Below are positions 44,401 through 51,318 of a stretch of 64,000 bases of DNA, one piece after another (the stretch's first letter is position 1; the number at the start of each line of letters is the position of its first letter). Source of the DNA: CAZJLP01 sp964546955 (lineage in GTDB: Bacteria; Verrucomicrobiota; Verrucomicrobiia; Opitutales; Opitutaceae); NCBI GenBank assembly GCA_964546955.1, contig CAZJLP010000019.1, positions 1 to 64,000 on the forward strand, written 5' to 3'. Position numbers and translations under genes: made by a program. The notes under the pieces were generated by a model. It saw only the letters and a list, made by a program, of their open reading frames with translations. It did no database searches and had not been told where the DNA came from.

Positions 44401-45426
44401 CCGGCCGGTACGTTCATGACCGCGGTGGAGCTTAAGATGGACGTGGTCGAGAAAAGCACGTTGCGCGTTCGCCTGCCCCAAGGCGCCCGGCTTTACAATA
44501 CGCTCGTCAACGGCGAGGCGGTGTCGGTTGTTCGCGAAGGCACGGACTTCCTTTTTCACGTCGCACCGAGCACGCAGGGCGAGCGCAGCGCGGCGGTGAG
44601 GTTGGTTTACGCGGCGTCGGCGGCAAAGGGAGGAGATTTAACATTGACGGGTCCGAGCCTGAACGTGCCCCTTGAAAACGTTTCCTGGCGCGTGGTTTTG
44701 CCCGCGGGCTACGACCTCGACGACTATAGCGGAGGCTTGAGGCTCCGCGAGGATCGCGCAGCAGGGCGATTCGGAGTCGAGCAGTATGAGCGGCTGGTCA
44801 GTTCGAGGCGTTCGGCGGAGGCCAAGAAGGCCGCGGCCATGCTCCAGGAGGCGAATACGCTGCTGCAGCAGGGCGACCAACAAAAGGCCGGCGAGGTGCT
44901 CAGCCGGGCCACAAATGTTCAGGCGCTCGACGATGCGTCGAACGAGGACGCGAGGGTGCAGCTGCGGAACCTCAAGACGCAGCAAACCGTGATCAGTCTG
45001 AACACGCGCCGCCAGCGCATGTACTTTAACAATCGGTTGGATTCGGCGCGCAACGAACAACTCGAGCAGGCGGCGAGTCTCAATCCGTACATGCAGGGGA
45101 AAGTGAACTTCGATCCCCAGCAGCTCGATCAATTGCTGATGGGAAATACCTTGGAGGAAAACACGGCGTTGCGCGGCATCGCGGCGCGCCTCGTCGATCA
45201 GCAACTCGCGGCAGAGCCTGCCCCCGGCGCCATCGATGTCACTCTCCCCGAACGCGGAAGGGTCCTGACCTTCACCCGCAGTCTGCAGGTGGATGGAGCG
45301 GCTCCCCTGGAATTGAAGCTGGAGATCGGACCGATGCATCGCACCGGCTATGTCTTCAGCGCCTTGGTCCTGATCGCGCTCGGCGCGGTGACACTCATGA
45401 CTCTCGCTCCGGCGCGCCGTGCGTGA
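38401..45426 (+). CDS. 2341-residue membrane-anchored, beta-rich envelope protein
   Basis: An N-terminal signal (about 10-28, VLRLVLLLSATLAAAFAAP) is followed by about 1040 residues of beta-rich sequence. Then a cluster of about six hydrophobic helices at roughly 1071-1088, 1098-1121, 1156-1178, 1201-1217, 1220-1241 and 1264-1285. A second beta-rich half follows and a C-terminal anchor at about 2315-2336. Repeated segments of the form V-x-QG-(x)9-G-x-GEI-(x)2-V occur near residues 87 and 434, with a looser third near 1485. A short helical, TPR-like stretch (AMLQEANTLLQQGDQQKAGEVLSRA, about 2145-2170) precedes the end. No family recognised; likely a large periplasmic or surface structure. ATG 38407 is an alternative start. 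Confidence 0.8.
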   Translation: MIMKVPHDISVLRLVLLLSATLAAAFAAPQPGPDAAGAGGLSSAAGRIVIHAEGLTPPTPLYFSAAVDQRVKVSAQEIVGEARVTLRVVQGKADILTLSLSGDGEIVEVVGKGLLEWSVRQAAPEPRLASAKAQPAPIGRRFLDLKIARSEDEEASQQLEVLVRSRLAKPAVPGAAAVLLLGPGDAVGFSSKVAVTADASIDFRVTTARGLTALDGGRIGPEGAQFFSVNEGQLELRLIQRGAALADAELIAAQLHGQLGDSKRSVQFRVTGQLKALKSGARLRLLSGQAALNENTAGDGWHVELDALKEGAFAYELVADREGVIPVDISFSAEVRENGDWQTLSFSMPAGAVVPLRLAGLGTDVKFKPDAAIVPAATARGWEGFLPADGSANVAWKRTREAAEGALFFTGYELAEVRVGAGLLRQSSQIAFRVLQGKLGAVRCKIEGAGEILGVDGTNVVGWKVVGEGATRVLEVRFSRPVETEGEITVRSQAELGAFPVRAEPLRLIPENVVRHSGFLRVANAGAVRLEVTESVGMMQLSPSQYPGPAIEAATRQVFVYRFPSAGYAYRVVASQIQPEVNVSQIATYELGETDRVISASVELDVREAPLREWSLQIPDDYTVVALTGSGVADYAAETAAREGYRAVRVLFSTAIEGRQLLKLRLEKNQSAAAGDWRLRPLRYPGVKAVRGHVGAVATAGYRMVPTRVDLLVEVPLTYFPTPTPGLQQAWRLREADWAVDLRIEALGQSVQADVFHLYTVKEGVVYGSVLLNYFVVGAPTSEWRIEVPAAVGNIDVVGQNVRKDWRREGDQVIVALHQPVLGAATLLITFEQPMSARGGVIKPGEVKPLGVQAERGFIQIASPLQVKHDVRTADGGLLRLEPLELPAEFRLLTTSPSLAVYQYTARPFSLEMNLEWYTAGETVDQIVDFAQLSSQVSREGQIVTEARYFVKTRGRKALRLILPEGVKLWEARVENEVTPARIDGNQTLIPLPARLNPNEPVSVSLRLGQAAGGASRATLLAPRTLAPSVIHEWILRADAGRLLVPKGGNDQLVHPPLTETGFEWISRRAGLSTAVVLALAALSALLFKGQGVSGARLGAAVVVALLSVGGALMLMVTATANRRPNLAEHTYAATMVPAEETVSVHVANVSPWRAMIVPSGVIVAVLGGGILVASVLRNRRASAEAARRGLLAVPVGMDRWLPVLGAMVLAAGWLAQRGGAAVFFGGLAASLFFGVLLRGVLGRSRPASANEDPPAAPVAGAAPIVSLLFAIGLTTFVVGPAAQSLPAETREPVSWQQEGLKPAQSIVQNWVIRADRLFGEVEVTVRGGIGDSFLLLRPPALLTEFKGDGLRISKIERDGQIAYCVAPERTGQFTARAKFEMPFPQSTLAIPLPTGLAASQRVTLLLEQPGWEFTSSAAVRISPTPGLADDRSGATLVLAPTASPVIKLQPKRRDLAAEATQFFVEGTNLYVPGPGVVNGYTRFTVRPVQGRVSELEIDVPAGLTVGDVARGPIGAWRFDPQKRRLHVALEPAQSGPFKFDVETQLGSGALPFDLMVEPLRVVGPAGEVGMIALAFGPDAQPEGIRATGLSAVTTQDFDASVLPRNRNALAAATVQQVWRYGQAPGKVELKIAPVAAEVRVATRHVISLDDDRLVMSADLTVSITRVGLFKLSFALPEGLELEAATGAALSQWTESQEGSQRIVTLHLNGRTMGDQTFALTLAGSAPKAQASWAVPRVSLREGTRQTGEVMIVPGKGLRLRAAERENVTQLDPRAMGGLQPGTLAFRLLQENWTLRVGIEALDAWVTVQSLQEVTLREGQTLTRIGLRYRVENAVVKQLRVRLLGLSEERVRTVRAAGSAVSDMVKVGGETDVWEIRFQRGIAGETDVQIEFQGPAARDQNEEAIAPLVFVGARQAVQFVTVRSGGRLELAADVLPRGWNRVDWSAVPAALQDRADRSVPALCFRVAEPEGPLAVAVRRHDVAEALKLRVTQSDLTTLFSPAGTFMTAVELKMDVVEKSTLRVRLPQGARLYNTLVNGEAVSVVREGTDFLFHVAPSTQGERSAAVRLVYAASAAKGGDLTLTGPSLNVPLENVSWRVVLPAGYDLDDYSGGLRLREDRAAGRFGVEQYERLVSSRRSAEAKKAAAMLQEANTLLQQGDQQKAGEVLSRATNVQALDDASNEDARVQLRNLKTQQTVISLNTRRQRMYFNNRLDSARNEQLEQAASLNPYMQGKVNFDPQQLDQLLMGNTLEENTALRGIAARLVDQQLAAEPAPGAIDVTLPERGRVLTFTRSLQVDGAAPLELKLEIGPMHRTGYVFSALVLIALGAVTLMTLAPARRA

Positions 45427-45479
45427 ATGGAGCGTAGTCACGTGCGGCACTCGCCCTGCCTCCGCTTCCCTAATCTGAT

Positions 45480-48400
45480 CTAGACGCGGGCGGACGCCGG
45501 GTCGGGGGCGGGTAGTGTCAACGTGAAGGTCGCGCCCTGGCCGAGGCCTTCGCTGGCTACGGTCAGAGAGCCGTTCATTTCCCGGGCGGCGAGGGCGCTG
45601 CTGTGGAGGCCGAAGCCGTGTCCCTGCTTTTTGGTGGTGAACCCGAAAGCAAAGATGCGCGTGAGGTTTTCTTTGGCGATGCCGACGCCGTTGTCCTTCA
45701 CTTCAATCTGCACCCCGCCGGCGTCCGAAGGAACGATCTTGAGGTTCAACTGAGGGTCCGTCCGGCCGCATTCGCTCATCGAGTCCTTCGCATTGTTCAC
45801 GAGGTTGACCAGAATCTGCAGCGCCTTTTGCCGCTGAATGCGGATGGGGGGCACGGGGGCGAAGTGTCGCGTGATCGTGACATGGTGCCGCACGAGCGAA
45901 GCCTCGGCGATGCGCAGCGCGGACTCCACCAGTTCATCGACCGGCACCATTTCGGTCAGGCCCGATACGTGGGCGTAGCTCTGCTGCGCGGCGACAATCT
46001 CCTTGATATGCTCGACCCCCGTGCGGAGCGCGCTGAGTTCGCTCATCGCACCTTCGCGTCCAGATTGCAGGCTTTCGGAAAGTTGCGTAAGGAAGGAGGG
46101 CAACTGCTGGCCGCGCGGGTCAGTCGCGAAAAATTCCGCAATGCGCTCTTTTTGATCGACGATCAATTGCGCTGCCTTGGCGAGGCTCGGCACTTTGAGG
46201 GCGGCGATGCGCTCGGTGGCTGACGTCGCCGAGATATTGACGCTGTTCAAGGCGTTCCCGATGTTGTGCAGGACGCCCGTGGCGATTTCAGCCATGCCGG
46301 CCAACCGAGACGTCTCGATCAGTTCCGACTGGGCTTCCTTGAGCTTCTCCTCCGTCTCGCGGAAGACGGTTACGTCCCAGAAGAGGACCTGCACTCCGAT
46401 CGGCTGGTTGCGCTCGGCGTAAATCGGAACCTTCTTCACGTGCAGGTAACGTTTCCGCCCGTTCTTTTCGACGATGTTCTCGTATTCCGCCGCCTTGCCC
46501 GTGGCCATGATGCGGACATCTTCTTCCCGATTTTTGGCGGCGCGCTCCGCCGGGTAGACGTCCGCATCGATTTTGCCGATGATCTCGGGCAGCGTTTTCT
46601 CCACGAGCTCCGCGAAAGCCGAATTCGCGTAGGTGAAACGACTATCCACGTCTTTGCGCACAATGATCTGCGGCAGGCTTTCAACCAGGGAGTGATAGAA
46701 ATTTTCCGAGACCTTCAGCGCGGCGAATGACTTGGCCAGCTCGGCCGTGCGCTCGGCAATGCGACGTTCCAGCTCGGCGTTCTGCTGCTCCAGCTCCTTG
46801 GCGTGCCGTTGAAAACGTCGTACTCGCCAGCGGAAAAAGCCCACCGATGTGCCGAGCAGTCCCGCGAGGAACGCGAATCGAAACCACCAGGTTTGATAAA
46901 AGAAGGGCAGAACGGTGAAGGCCACCGAGGCGCCGGTTTCGTTCCAGACGCCGTCGCTGTTGCAAGCTTTCACTCGGAACGCGTAAGTGCCGGGGGGAAG
47001 GTTGTTGTAGAAGGCGACCCGGCGCGTGCCGGCATCGATCCACTCGTCCTCGTAGCCGCTGAGCTGGTACTTGAAGAAAACACGGTTCGGTTGAACGAAG
47101 GTCAAAGCGCTGTATTCGATCGTGAGCTGCCGTGTGCCTGCGTTCAGTTTTACGGCGCTGCCGCCCAGGCGGTTCGTGCCGTCGGCGTTCAGCTGCTCGA
47201 TCTTGATCGGCGGAAGGTGGGTATCTTGGCGGATCTTCTGCGGGTCGATGACAACTGCGCCTTTGCGGGCCGCGATCCAGACCTCGCCCGACTTCGCGGT
47301 CCAGGTGCCCGGAAAGCACGCCGCGCCGATGTTTCCCGTGCGTGCGGCTTCCGCGATCACGACTTGTCGAAGGCGTTCCGGGCGGACGCCATTGCGAACG
47401 GCATCGATGACTTCCTTGCGGTGGAAACGCATCACGCCGCGGGACGTGTTGATTAAAAGGTAGTCGTCAGGGATGTTGACGATGCCCGTGACGTACTGAT
47501 CGATCATTTCGCTCATCCACGCGTGGGAATGCCACTTGCCGTCGATTCGAATCGCCGGGCCTCGTTTGGTGCCGACCCACAGGTTTCGGTCGGCGTCGAC
47601 AAAAAGAGCGCGGGCTTCGTCGCTGGGAAGGACGTTGCTCGTATTGTAAATATCGACGCCGTCCTCTTTGAGGCGAAGGACTCCGTGGCTCATCGTACCG
47701 ACGTAGATCGTCCCGTCCGAGTCTTCGGCGAACAAGCAGGCGGTGGCCTTGGCGAGCGCGGCGGGGAGGGGCAGGCGGGTGAACTCCCCGTCTTTCCAAT
47801 ACACGAGGCCAGACTCAAAGGTGCCGATCCACACTTTGCTTTTGGAGTCTTCAAAAAAAGCCCGGCTCCGACGGTACTCGACATGCGAGGTCAATTTTCC
47901 CTCGTGCCAAAGGTAGAGGGCCCGTTGAGAGCCAAAAAAGGTGTGACCCGAACGAGTGGTGAAGGTGGAGAGCGCCTCATCGCCCTGGATTTCGTGGTCG
48001 GGGGGCAGCAGGCGGGTCGTCGTGCCGTCTCCCGCGACCTTGACCGCTCCGAAGCCGCCCTGGGCGAGCCAGATGGCCCCCATGGTGTCCTGCATGACCG
48101 TTCGCACCAAGTCGCCGGGCAGGCCGCTCTCCGCGTTGAGAATCTTGTAGCGCGCCGGACGAACGCGCAGCAATCCGTCGCCATACGTGGCGGCCCACAC
48201 GCTGCCTTCATGGTCGCTCCACACGTGCCGGATGCTCGGCGTCGCATTGGTCGCGACGGTCTCGAAACTCGATGTTTCTTCGCTGAAACGCTGGAGGCCC
48301 AACGCCGCGATCCAAAGTGAACCCGTGGGGTCTGTATAGAGCTCGGTGACGTAGCGCCCGGCCAAGCCGTGTTCGGAATCGAACCGGACAAACCGATTCT

Positions 48401-49187
48401 CCCGCTGACGCACAAGCCCGGCGCCGTTCGTGCCGAACCACATCGTGCCTTTCGGGCTTTCGCCGATCGACGTGACAAAGGAGCCGATCGCTCCGCTGTG
48501 CTCCACTTGCTCGAACTTGCCGTTCTGGTAACAGACGACTCCGGGGTAGTCGACCACACCGATCCAAAGTCTCTTCTGGGAATCGACAAATACAGAAGTG
48601 ATTCCCCTGCCCTCGGGAAGGGCGGGGGCCGTAATTGTCGTGTAGGTGCCGTTCCGATACTTCACCAGGCTGTTTTGAGTGGCGATCCAGACGTTGCCAT
48701 CGCCATCCTCGCACACATCGAAAACCGCGTGGGTGGTCGGCATTTCGATCGCGGCCTCGAATTTGCCGTCGCTGTAGCGCGATAGGCCGCGGTTGGTCCC
48801 GACCCACAACACGCCTTTGCTATCTTCGAAAAGCGCGCGTACCGTGTCGCCGACGAGGCCCGGGGTGCTCTTGCAGCGGTGGGCGAGAAACTTCACACCG
48901 TCAAAGCGAGCGAGTCCTCCGTCGGAACCGATCCACAAATAGCCGTCGCGGGTCTGCGTGACCGCGCCGACGTTTTCGTGCATCAAGCCGTGGTCGACGC
49001 CCCAGTGGTCGACGTTGTACTTGGGATGAGCTTTGCCCGCAGCCGCCACAACCGTGGGCAGGGCGCAGACGCAGAGACAAAAAAATACCCGAGACCACCG
49101 CCGAAACAGCTTTTCGGAGCGAAAGGGGGGAGGAGAGAATATGCGTCGTGGCAGACGCGGAGGAAACGTGCGTATGCTATTGGCCAA
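45480..49187 (-). CDS. two-component regulator propeller-domain sensor histidine kinase
   Basis: 1235 residues. A signal/anchor (about 33-50, RVFFCLCVCALPTVVAAAG) leads to about 14 propeller repeats (LWIGSDGGLARFDG, VLWVGTNRGLSRYSDG and similar, about 60-640). A Y_Y_Y domain (about 670-755) and a transmembrane helix (about 760-782) follow. Then a coiled coil, a PAS domain (about 830-935), a HisKA-like helix with His974 in GVLHNIGNALNSV, and an HATPase (ILVNLVNNAKDSM, DNGVGI, GFGLHSSALAA). It senses a periplasmic ligand, often polysaccharide-derived, and autophosphorylates. No receiver domain in the protein and no response regulator gene next to it. Convergent with the giant-protein gene. Confidence 0.93.
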   Translation of the reverse strand: MANSIRTFPPRLPRRIFSPPPFRSEKLFRRWSRVFFCLCVCALPTVVAAAGKAHPKYNVDHWGVDHGLMHENVGAVTQTRDGYLWIGSDGGLARFDGVKFLAHRCKSTPGLVGDTVRALFEDSKGVLWVGTNRGLSRYSDGKFEAAIEMPTTHAVFDVCEDGDGNVWIATQNSLVKYRNGTYTTITAPALPEGRGITSVFVDSQKRLWIGVVDYPGVVCYQNGKFEQVEHSGAIGSFVTSIGESPKGTMWFGTNGAGLVRQRENRFVRFDSEHGLAGRYVTELYTDPTGSLWIAALGLQRFSEETSSFETVATNATPSIRHVWSDHEGSVWAATYGDGLLRVRPARYKILNAESGLPGDLVRTVMQDTMGAIWLAQGGFGAVKVAGDGTTTRLLPPDHEIQGDEALSTFTTRSGHTFFGSQRALYLWHEGKLTSHVEYRRSRAFFEDSKSKVWIGTFESGLVYWKDGEFTRLPLPAALAKATACLFAEDSDGTIYVGTMSHGVLRLKEDGVDIYNTSNVLPSDEARALFVDADRNLWVGTKRGPAIRIDGKWHSHAWMSEMIDQYVTGIVNIPDDYLLINTSRGVMRFHRKEVIDAVRNGVRPERLRQVVIAEAARTGNIGAACFPGTWTAKSGEVWIAARKGAVVIDPQKIRQDTHLPPIKIEQLNADGTNRLGGSAVKLNAGTRQLTIEYSALTFVQPNRVFFKYQLSGYEDEWIDAGTRRVAFYNNLPPGTYAFRVKACNSDGVWNETGASVAFTVLPFFYQTWWFRFAFLAGLLGTSVGFFRWRVRRFQRHAKELEQQNAELERRIAERTAELAKSFAALKVSENFYHSLVESLPQIIVRKDVDSRFTYANSAFAELVEKTLPEIIGKIDADVYPAERAAKNREEDVRIMATGKAAEYENIVEKNGRKRYLHVKKVPIYAERNQPIGVQVLFWDVTVFRETEEKLKEAQSELIETSRLAGMAEIATGVLHNIGNALNSVNISATSATERIAALKVPSLAKAAQLIVDQKERIAEFFATDPRGQQLPSFLTQLSESLQSGREGAMSELSALRTGVEHIKEIVAAQQSYAHVSGLTEMVPVDELVESALRIAEASLVRHHVTITRHFAPVPPIRIQRQKALQILVNLVNNAKDSMSECGRTDPQLNLKIVPSDAGGVQIEVKDNGVGIAKENLTRIFAFGFTTKKQGHGFGLHSSALAAREMNGSLTVASEGLGQGATFTLTLPAPDPASARV

Positions 49188-49315
49188 TGATGAGATAGCT
49201 TCGTTTCAAAACTCCAAACCTTTACGCTCCCGGTTTAGACTTACATTTGTTTTACGGCGTCGACGTGGGCGTCTAGACACCGTTCGTTCTGTACGCCGAA
49301 GGAGGCCAGTTGGGT

Positions 49316-49436
49316 GGTGGAGCGCGATCTCCGAGCGCGCTGGCCTTGGGGCCCGCGTTTCGTCGTAGAATTACGCTCAAAAGCGCGCTCGGAGATCGCG
49401 CTCCACCTCATTGCCTCGTTTTTCAGAGGCGCCTTA
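49316..49436. mobile_element. MITE-like palindrome, copy 5 (perfect arms)
   Basis: Perfect 26-bp arms 49316-49341 and 49382-49407 (GGTGGAGCGCGATCTCCGAG...; core as in the other copies) enclose a 40-nt loop. The right end TTTTTCAGAGGCGCCTTA (49419-49436) resembles the terminal repeat of copy 4. Its last TTA is the stop codon (TAA, minus strand) of the DUF1573 gene. The left end is not clear. Confidence 0.75.
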
Positions 49437-49853
49437 TCTGATGTCCGCCAAAGCGGTCTCGGATTCCTCGGGGATGAGGTTGACCGCCAGTTCGACCGTG
49501 TTCGCGGAGCGTTCGTCGGTGTGGAGACGGATTGTTTTCCGGCTTGGTCCACGGATCGCGCGTTGAGTCGGAATCACCACGACGACGCGTCCTTTGTCTC
49601 CCGGCCGGTAAACGTTTCTTCCGCCTGTTTCGACGCGTGCGCAATCGCAGGCGACTTTGGGGAGGCGGAGACCGATTCGGTCTCGACCCTCGTTCCGGAA
49701 AATGAATTCGACCCGCACTTCGTTCTGTCCTCGCGGCACCCGAACGTCTTGCGACACGCTTCTGAAGCGTAGTTCGCTACCCTGGCAGACGGATGCCGTG
49801 AGGGTTGCCACCAGCACCACGGCACGGAGAGAGAAAGGGCACCACCGCATCAT
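49434..49853 (-). CDS. DUF1573 domain protein, exported
   Basis: About 139 residues from ATG 49853 (other ATGs at 49868 and 49850). Signal peptide FSLRAVVLVATLTASVCQGS, then one DUF1573/Ig-like beta sandwich with VRVEFIFRNEGRD, the signature cysteines in VACDCARVE (usually CGC/CxC), and RGPSRKTIRLHTDERSANTVELAVNL. Such single-domain proteins are abundant in Bacteroidota and Verrucomicrobiota, of unknown role. The stop codon is supplied by the end of the adjacent palindromic element, so the original C-terminus may have been changed by that insertion. Confidence 0.8.
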   Translation of the reverse strand: MMRWCPFSLRAVVLVATLTASVCQGSELRFRSVSQDVRVPRGQNEVRVEFIFRNEGRDRIGLRLPKVACDCARVETGGRNVYRPGDKGRVVVVIPTQRAIRGPSRKTIRLHTDERSANTVELAVNLIPEESETALADIR

Positions 49854-49950
49854 AGAAGCGGGAACCATCCTGAATTAATGCAATAAGTATGCAATAACTT
49901 TGCAAAGGTTTCGGCTGCAATGCGACCGCCGCTGCAGTAAGACTGTCCTC

Positions 49951-50811
49951 ATGAGTCGATTACCCCTTCTGGTCGGTTGTCTATTCCTGGCGGCCCTTTC
50001 CGCAAACGGTGCGCCGCCGCAAGAGTATCCTCTTTGGCCGGGAGTCGCCCCCGGTTCCGAGGGCCAAAGCGGGGAGGAGAAGTGGGTCGAGCGTGGTACG
50101 GACGGTGTCGTGAACCGCGCGGTCAGCAATGTGCACCGTCCCGCGCTTATTGCTTATCTACCGGATCAGCCCTCCGCGCACGGGACGAGCCTGTTGCTTT
50201 TTCCCGGCGGGTCATTCCGCCACCTCTCGATCGACAATGAAGGTCACGACGTCGCGCGCGCTCTCTGCAGCCGCGGCATTGCCGCTTTCATCGTGAAGTA
50301 CCGTCTTCCTCGCACCGAGGGGAATATCTACACGATGAACACGGCAGTGGGCGACGCTCTGCAGGCGATGAAACTCGTGCGCAGCCGTGCAGCGGAGTGG
50401 GGATTGAACGGGGACCGGGTGGGCATGATGGGCTTTTCCGCGGGAGGCGATCTGGCGGTTTTGGCGGCCGCTCGTGCGGCAAAAGGCGAGCGCCCGGCTT
50501 TTCTCGGGCTTATCTATTCGGGGCGTCCCGCCGACCTCGGCCCGCTGCCGGACGACTTTCCTCCCGCTTTCATCCTGACCGCGGGCGACGACCGATCGCA
50601 TGCCGAGCCGCTGGTGAAGTTGTATCAGGATCTCTTCGCCAAGAAGATTTCAGCCGAACTCCATGTCTATTCGCGCGGCGGCCACGCCTTTGGAATGAAA
50701 AAACTCGGCCTGCCGGTCAGCGAGTGGCTGCACCGGCTGACGGACTGGTTGGAAGCCGAAAAACTGCTCGCCGCAACACCGGCCCCTGCAGCCCCAAAGG
50801 CTTCCAACTGA
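49951..50811 (+). CDS. secreted alpha/beta hydrolase, esterase-like
   Basis: 286 residues with signal peptide (about 1-20, MSRLPLLVGCLFLAALSANG). Serine-esterase fold: oxyanion region FPGGSFRHLSIDNEG (about 72-86), nucleophile elbow GFSAGG (about 160-165), and C-terminal His in YSRGGHAFGM (about 240-249). The composition (EYPLWPGVAPGSEG at the start) matches polysaccharide-associated acetylesterases of the BD-FAE/Axe type. Probably deacetylates plant or algal polysaccharides in the periplasm. Confidence 0.9.
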   Translation: MSRLPLLVGCLFLAALSANGAPPQEYPLWPGVAPGSEGQSGEEKWVERGTDGVVNRAVSNVHRPALIAYLPDQPSAHGTSLLLFPGGSFRHLSIDNEGHDVARALCSRGIAAFIVKYRLPRTEGNIYTMNTAVGDALQAMKLVRSRAAEWGLNGDRVGMMGFSAGGDLAVLAAARAAKGERPAFLGLIYSGRPADLGPLPDDFPPAFILTAGDDRSHAEPLVKLYQDLFAKKISAELHVYSRGGHAFGMKKLGLPVSEWLHRLTDWLEAEKLLAATPAPAAPKASN

Positions 50812-50982
50812 AGAAAAGACAACCACCGCGCCTTCTCGACCGGAGCCGACTGCCAGGGCCGCGGCTTTGTTTACCGAATGAGAGACGACCTTGATCCGCC
50901 TTTGATTCGGAAACCGAACGGGGACGCTGCGACAATTGCGCTGGCGCTGGGCAAAATCTCGTGAAGTAATTTGATCTCCCTG

Positions 50983-51294
50983 ATGACACTCTCCACCGCG
51001 CTCGGTCGACTTCGCCTCGTTGGATTTCTCGAAGGCCTTTCCTTTCTGATCTTGTTGGGCATCGCCATGCCGCTCAAATACGCCGCCGGGGAACCGCTGA
51101 TGGTGAGAGTGGTGGGACTCGTTCACGGTGTTCTGTTTCTTGCCTACGTGCTCGCCGTGATCCAAGCCCACCTCGAGTACGAATGGCCTCTCGGTCGATC
51201 GTTCGTTCTTTTCGTCGCCGCGTTCTTGCCGTTTGGGCCGTTTGTCGCGGACCGCAAACTTCTGCGCGGAATCGAGTCGTCGCAGCGGGGATAG
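50983..51294 (+). CDS. DUF3817 family membrane protein
   Basis: 103 residues from ATG 50983 (a TTG four codons upstream is possible). Three transmembrane helices: LRLVGFLEGLSFLILLGIAMPLKY (about 9-32), VVGLVHGVLFLAYVLAVIQAH (about 42-62) and SFVLFVAAFLPFGPFVAD (about 73-90). The GxxEGLSFxxLLxxAMPLKY and HGxLF motifs are the DUF3817 pattern. Function unknown. Ends 24 nt before the LolC/E-like gene, so possibly co-transcribed. Confidence 0.85.
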   Translation: MTLSTALGRLRLVGFLEGLSFLILLGIAMPLKYAAGEPLMVRVVGLVHGVLFLAYVLAVIQAHLEYEWPLGRSFVLFVAAFLPFGPFVADRKLLRGIESSQRG

Positions 51295-51318
51295 GCTTTC
51301 AGGCCGCTCTTCTCAACG

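Noticed and set aside
42667..44559. 630-codon antisense frame within the giant-protein gene, and similar ones at 36864-38462, 39253-40854 and 22254-23693
   Set aside because: All mirror certain or likely genes in the complementary frame and show no protein motifs.
50878..50964. 28-codon frame MRDDLDPPLIRKPNG... between the esterase and DUF3817 genes
   Set aside because: Too short and without a ribosome site or conservation evidence; reported only as seen.
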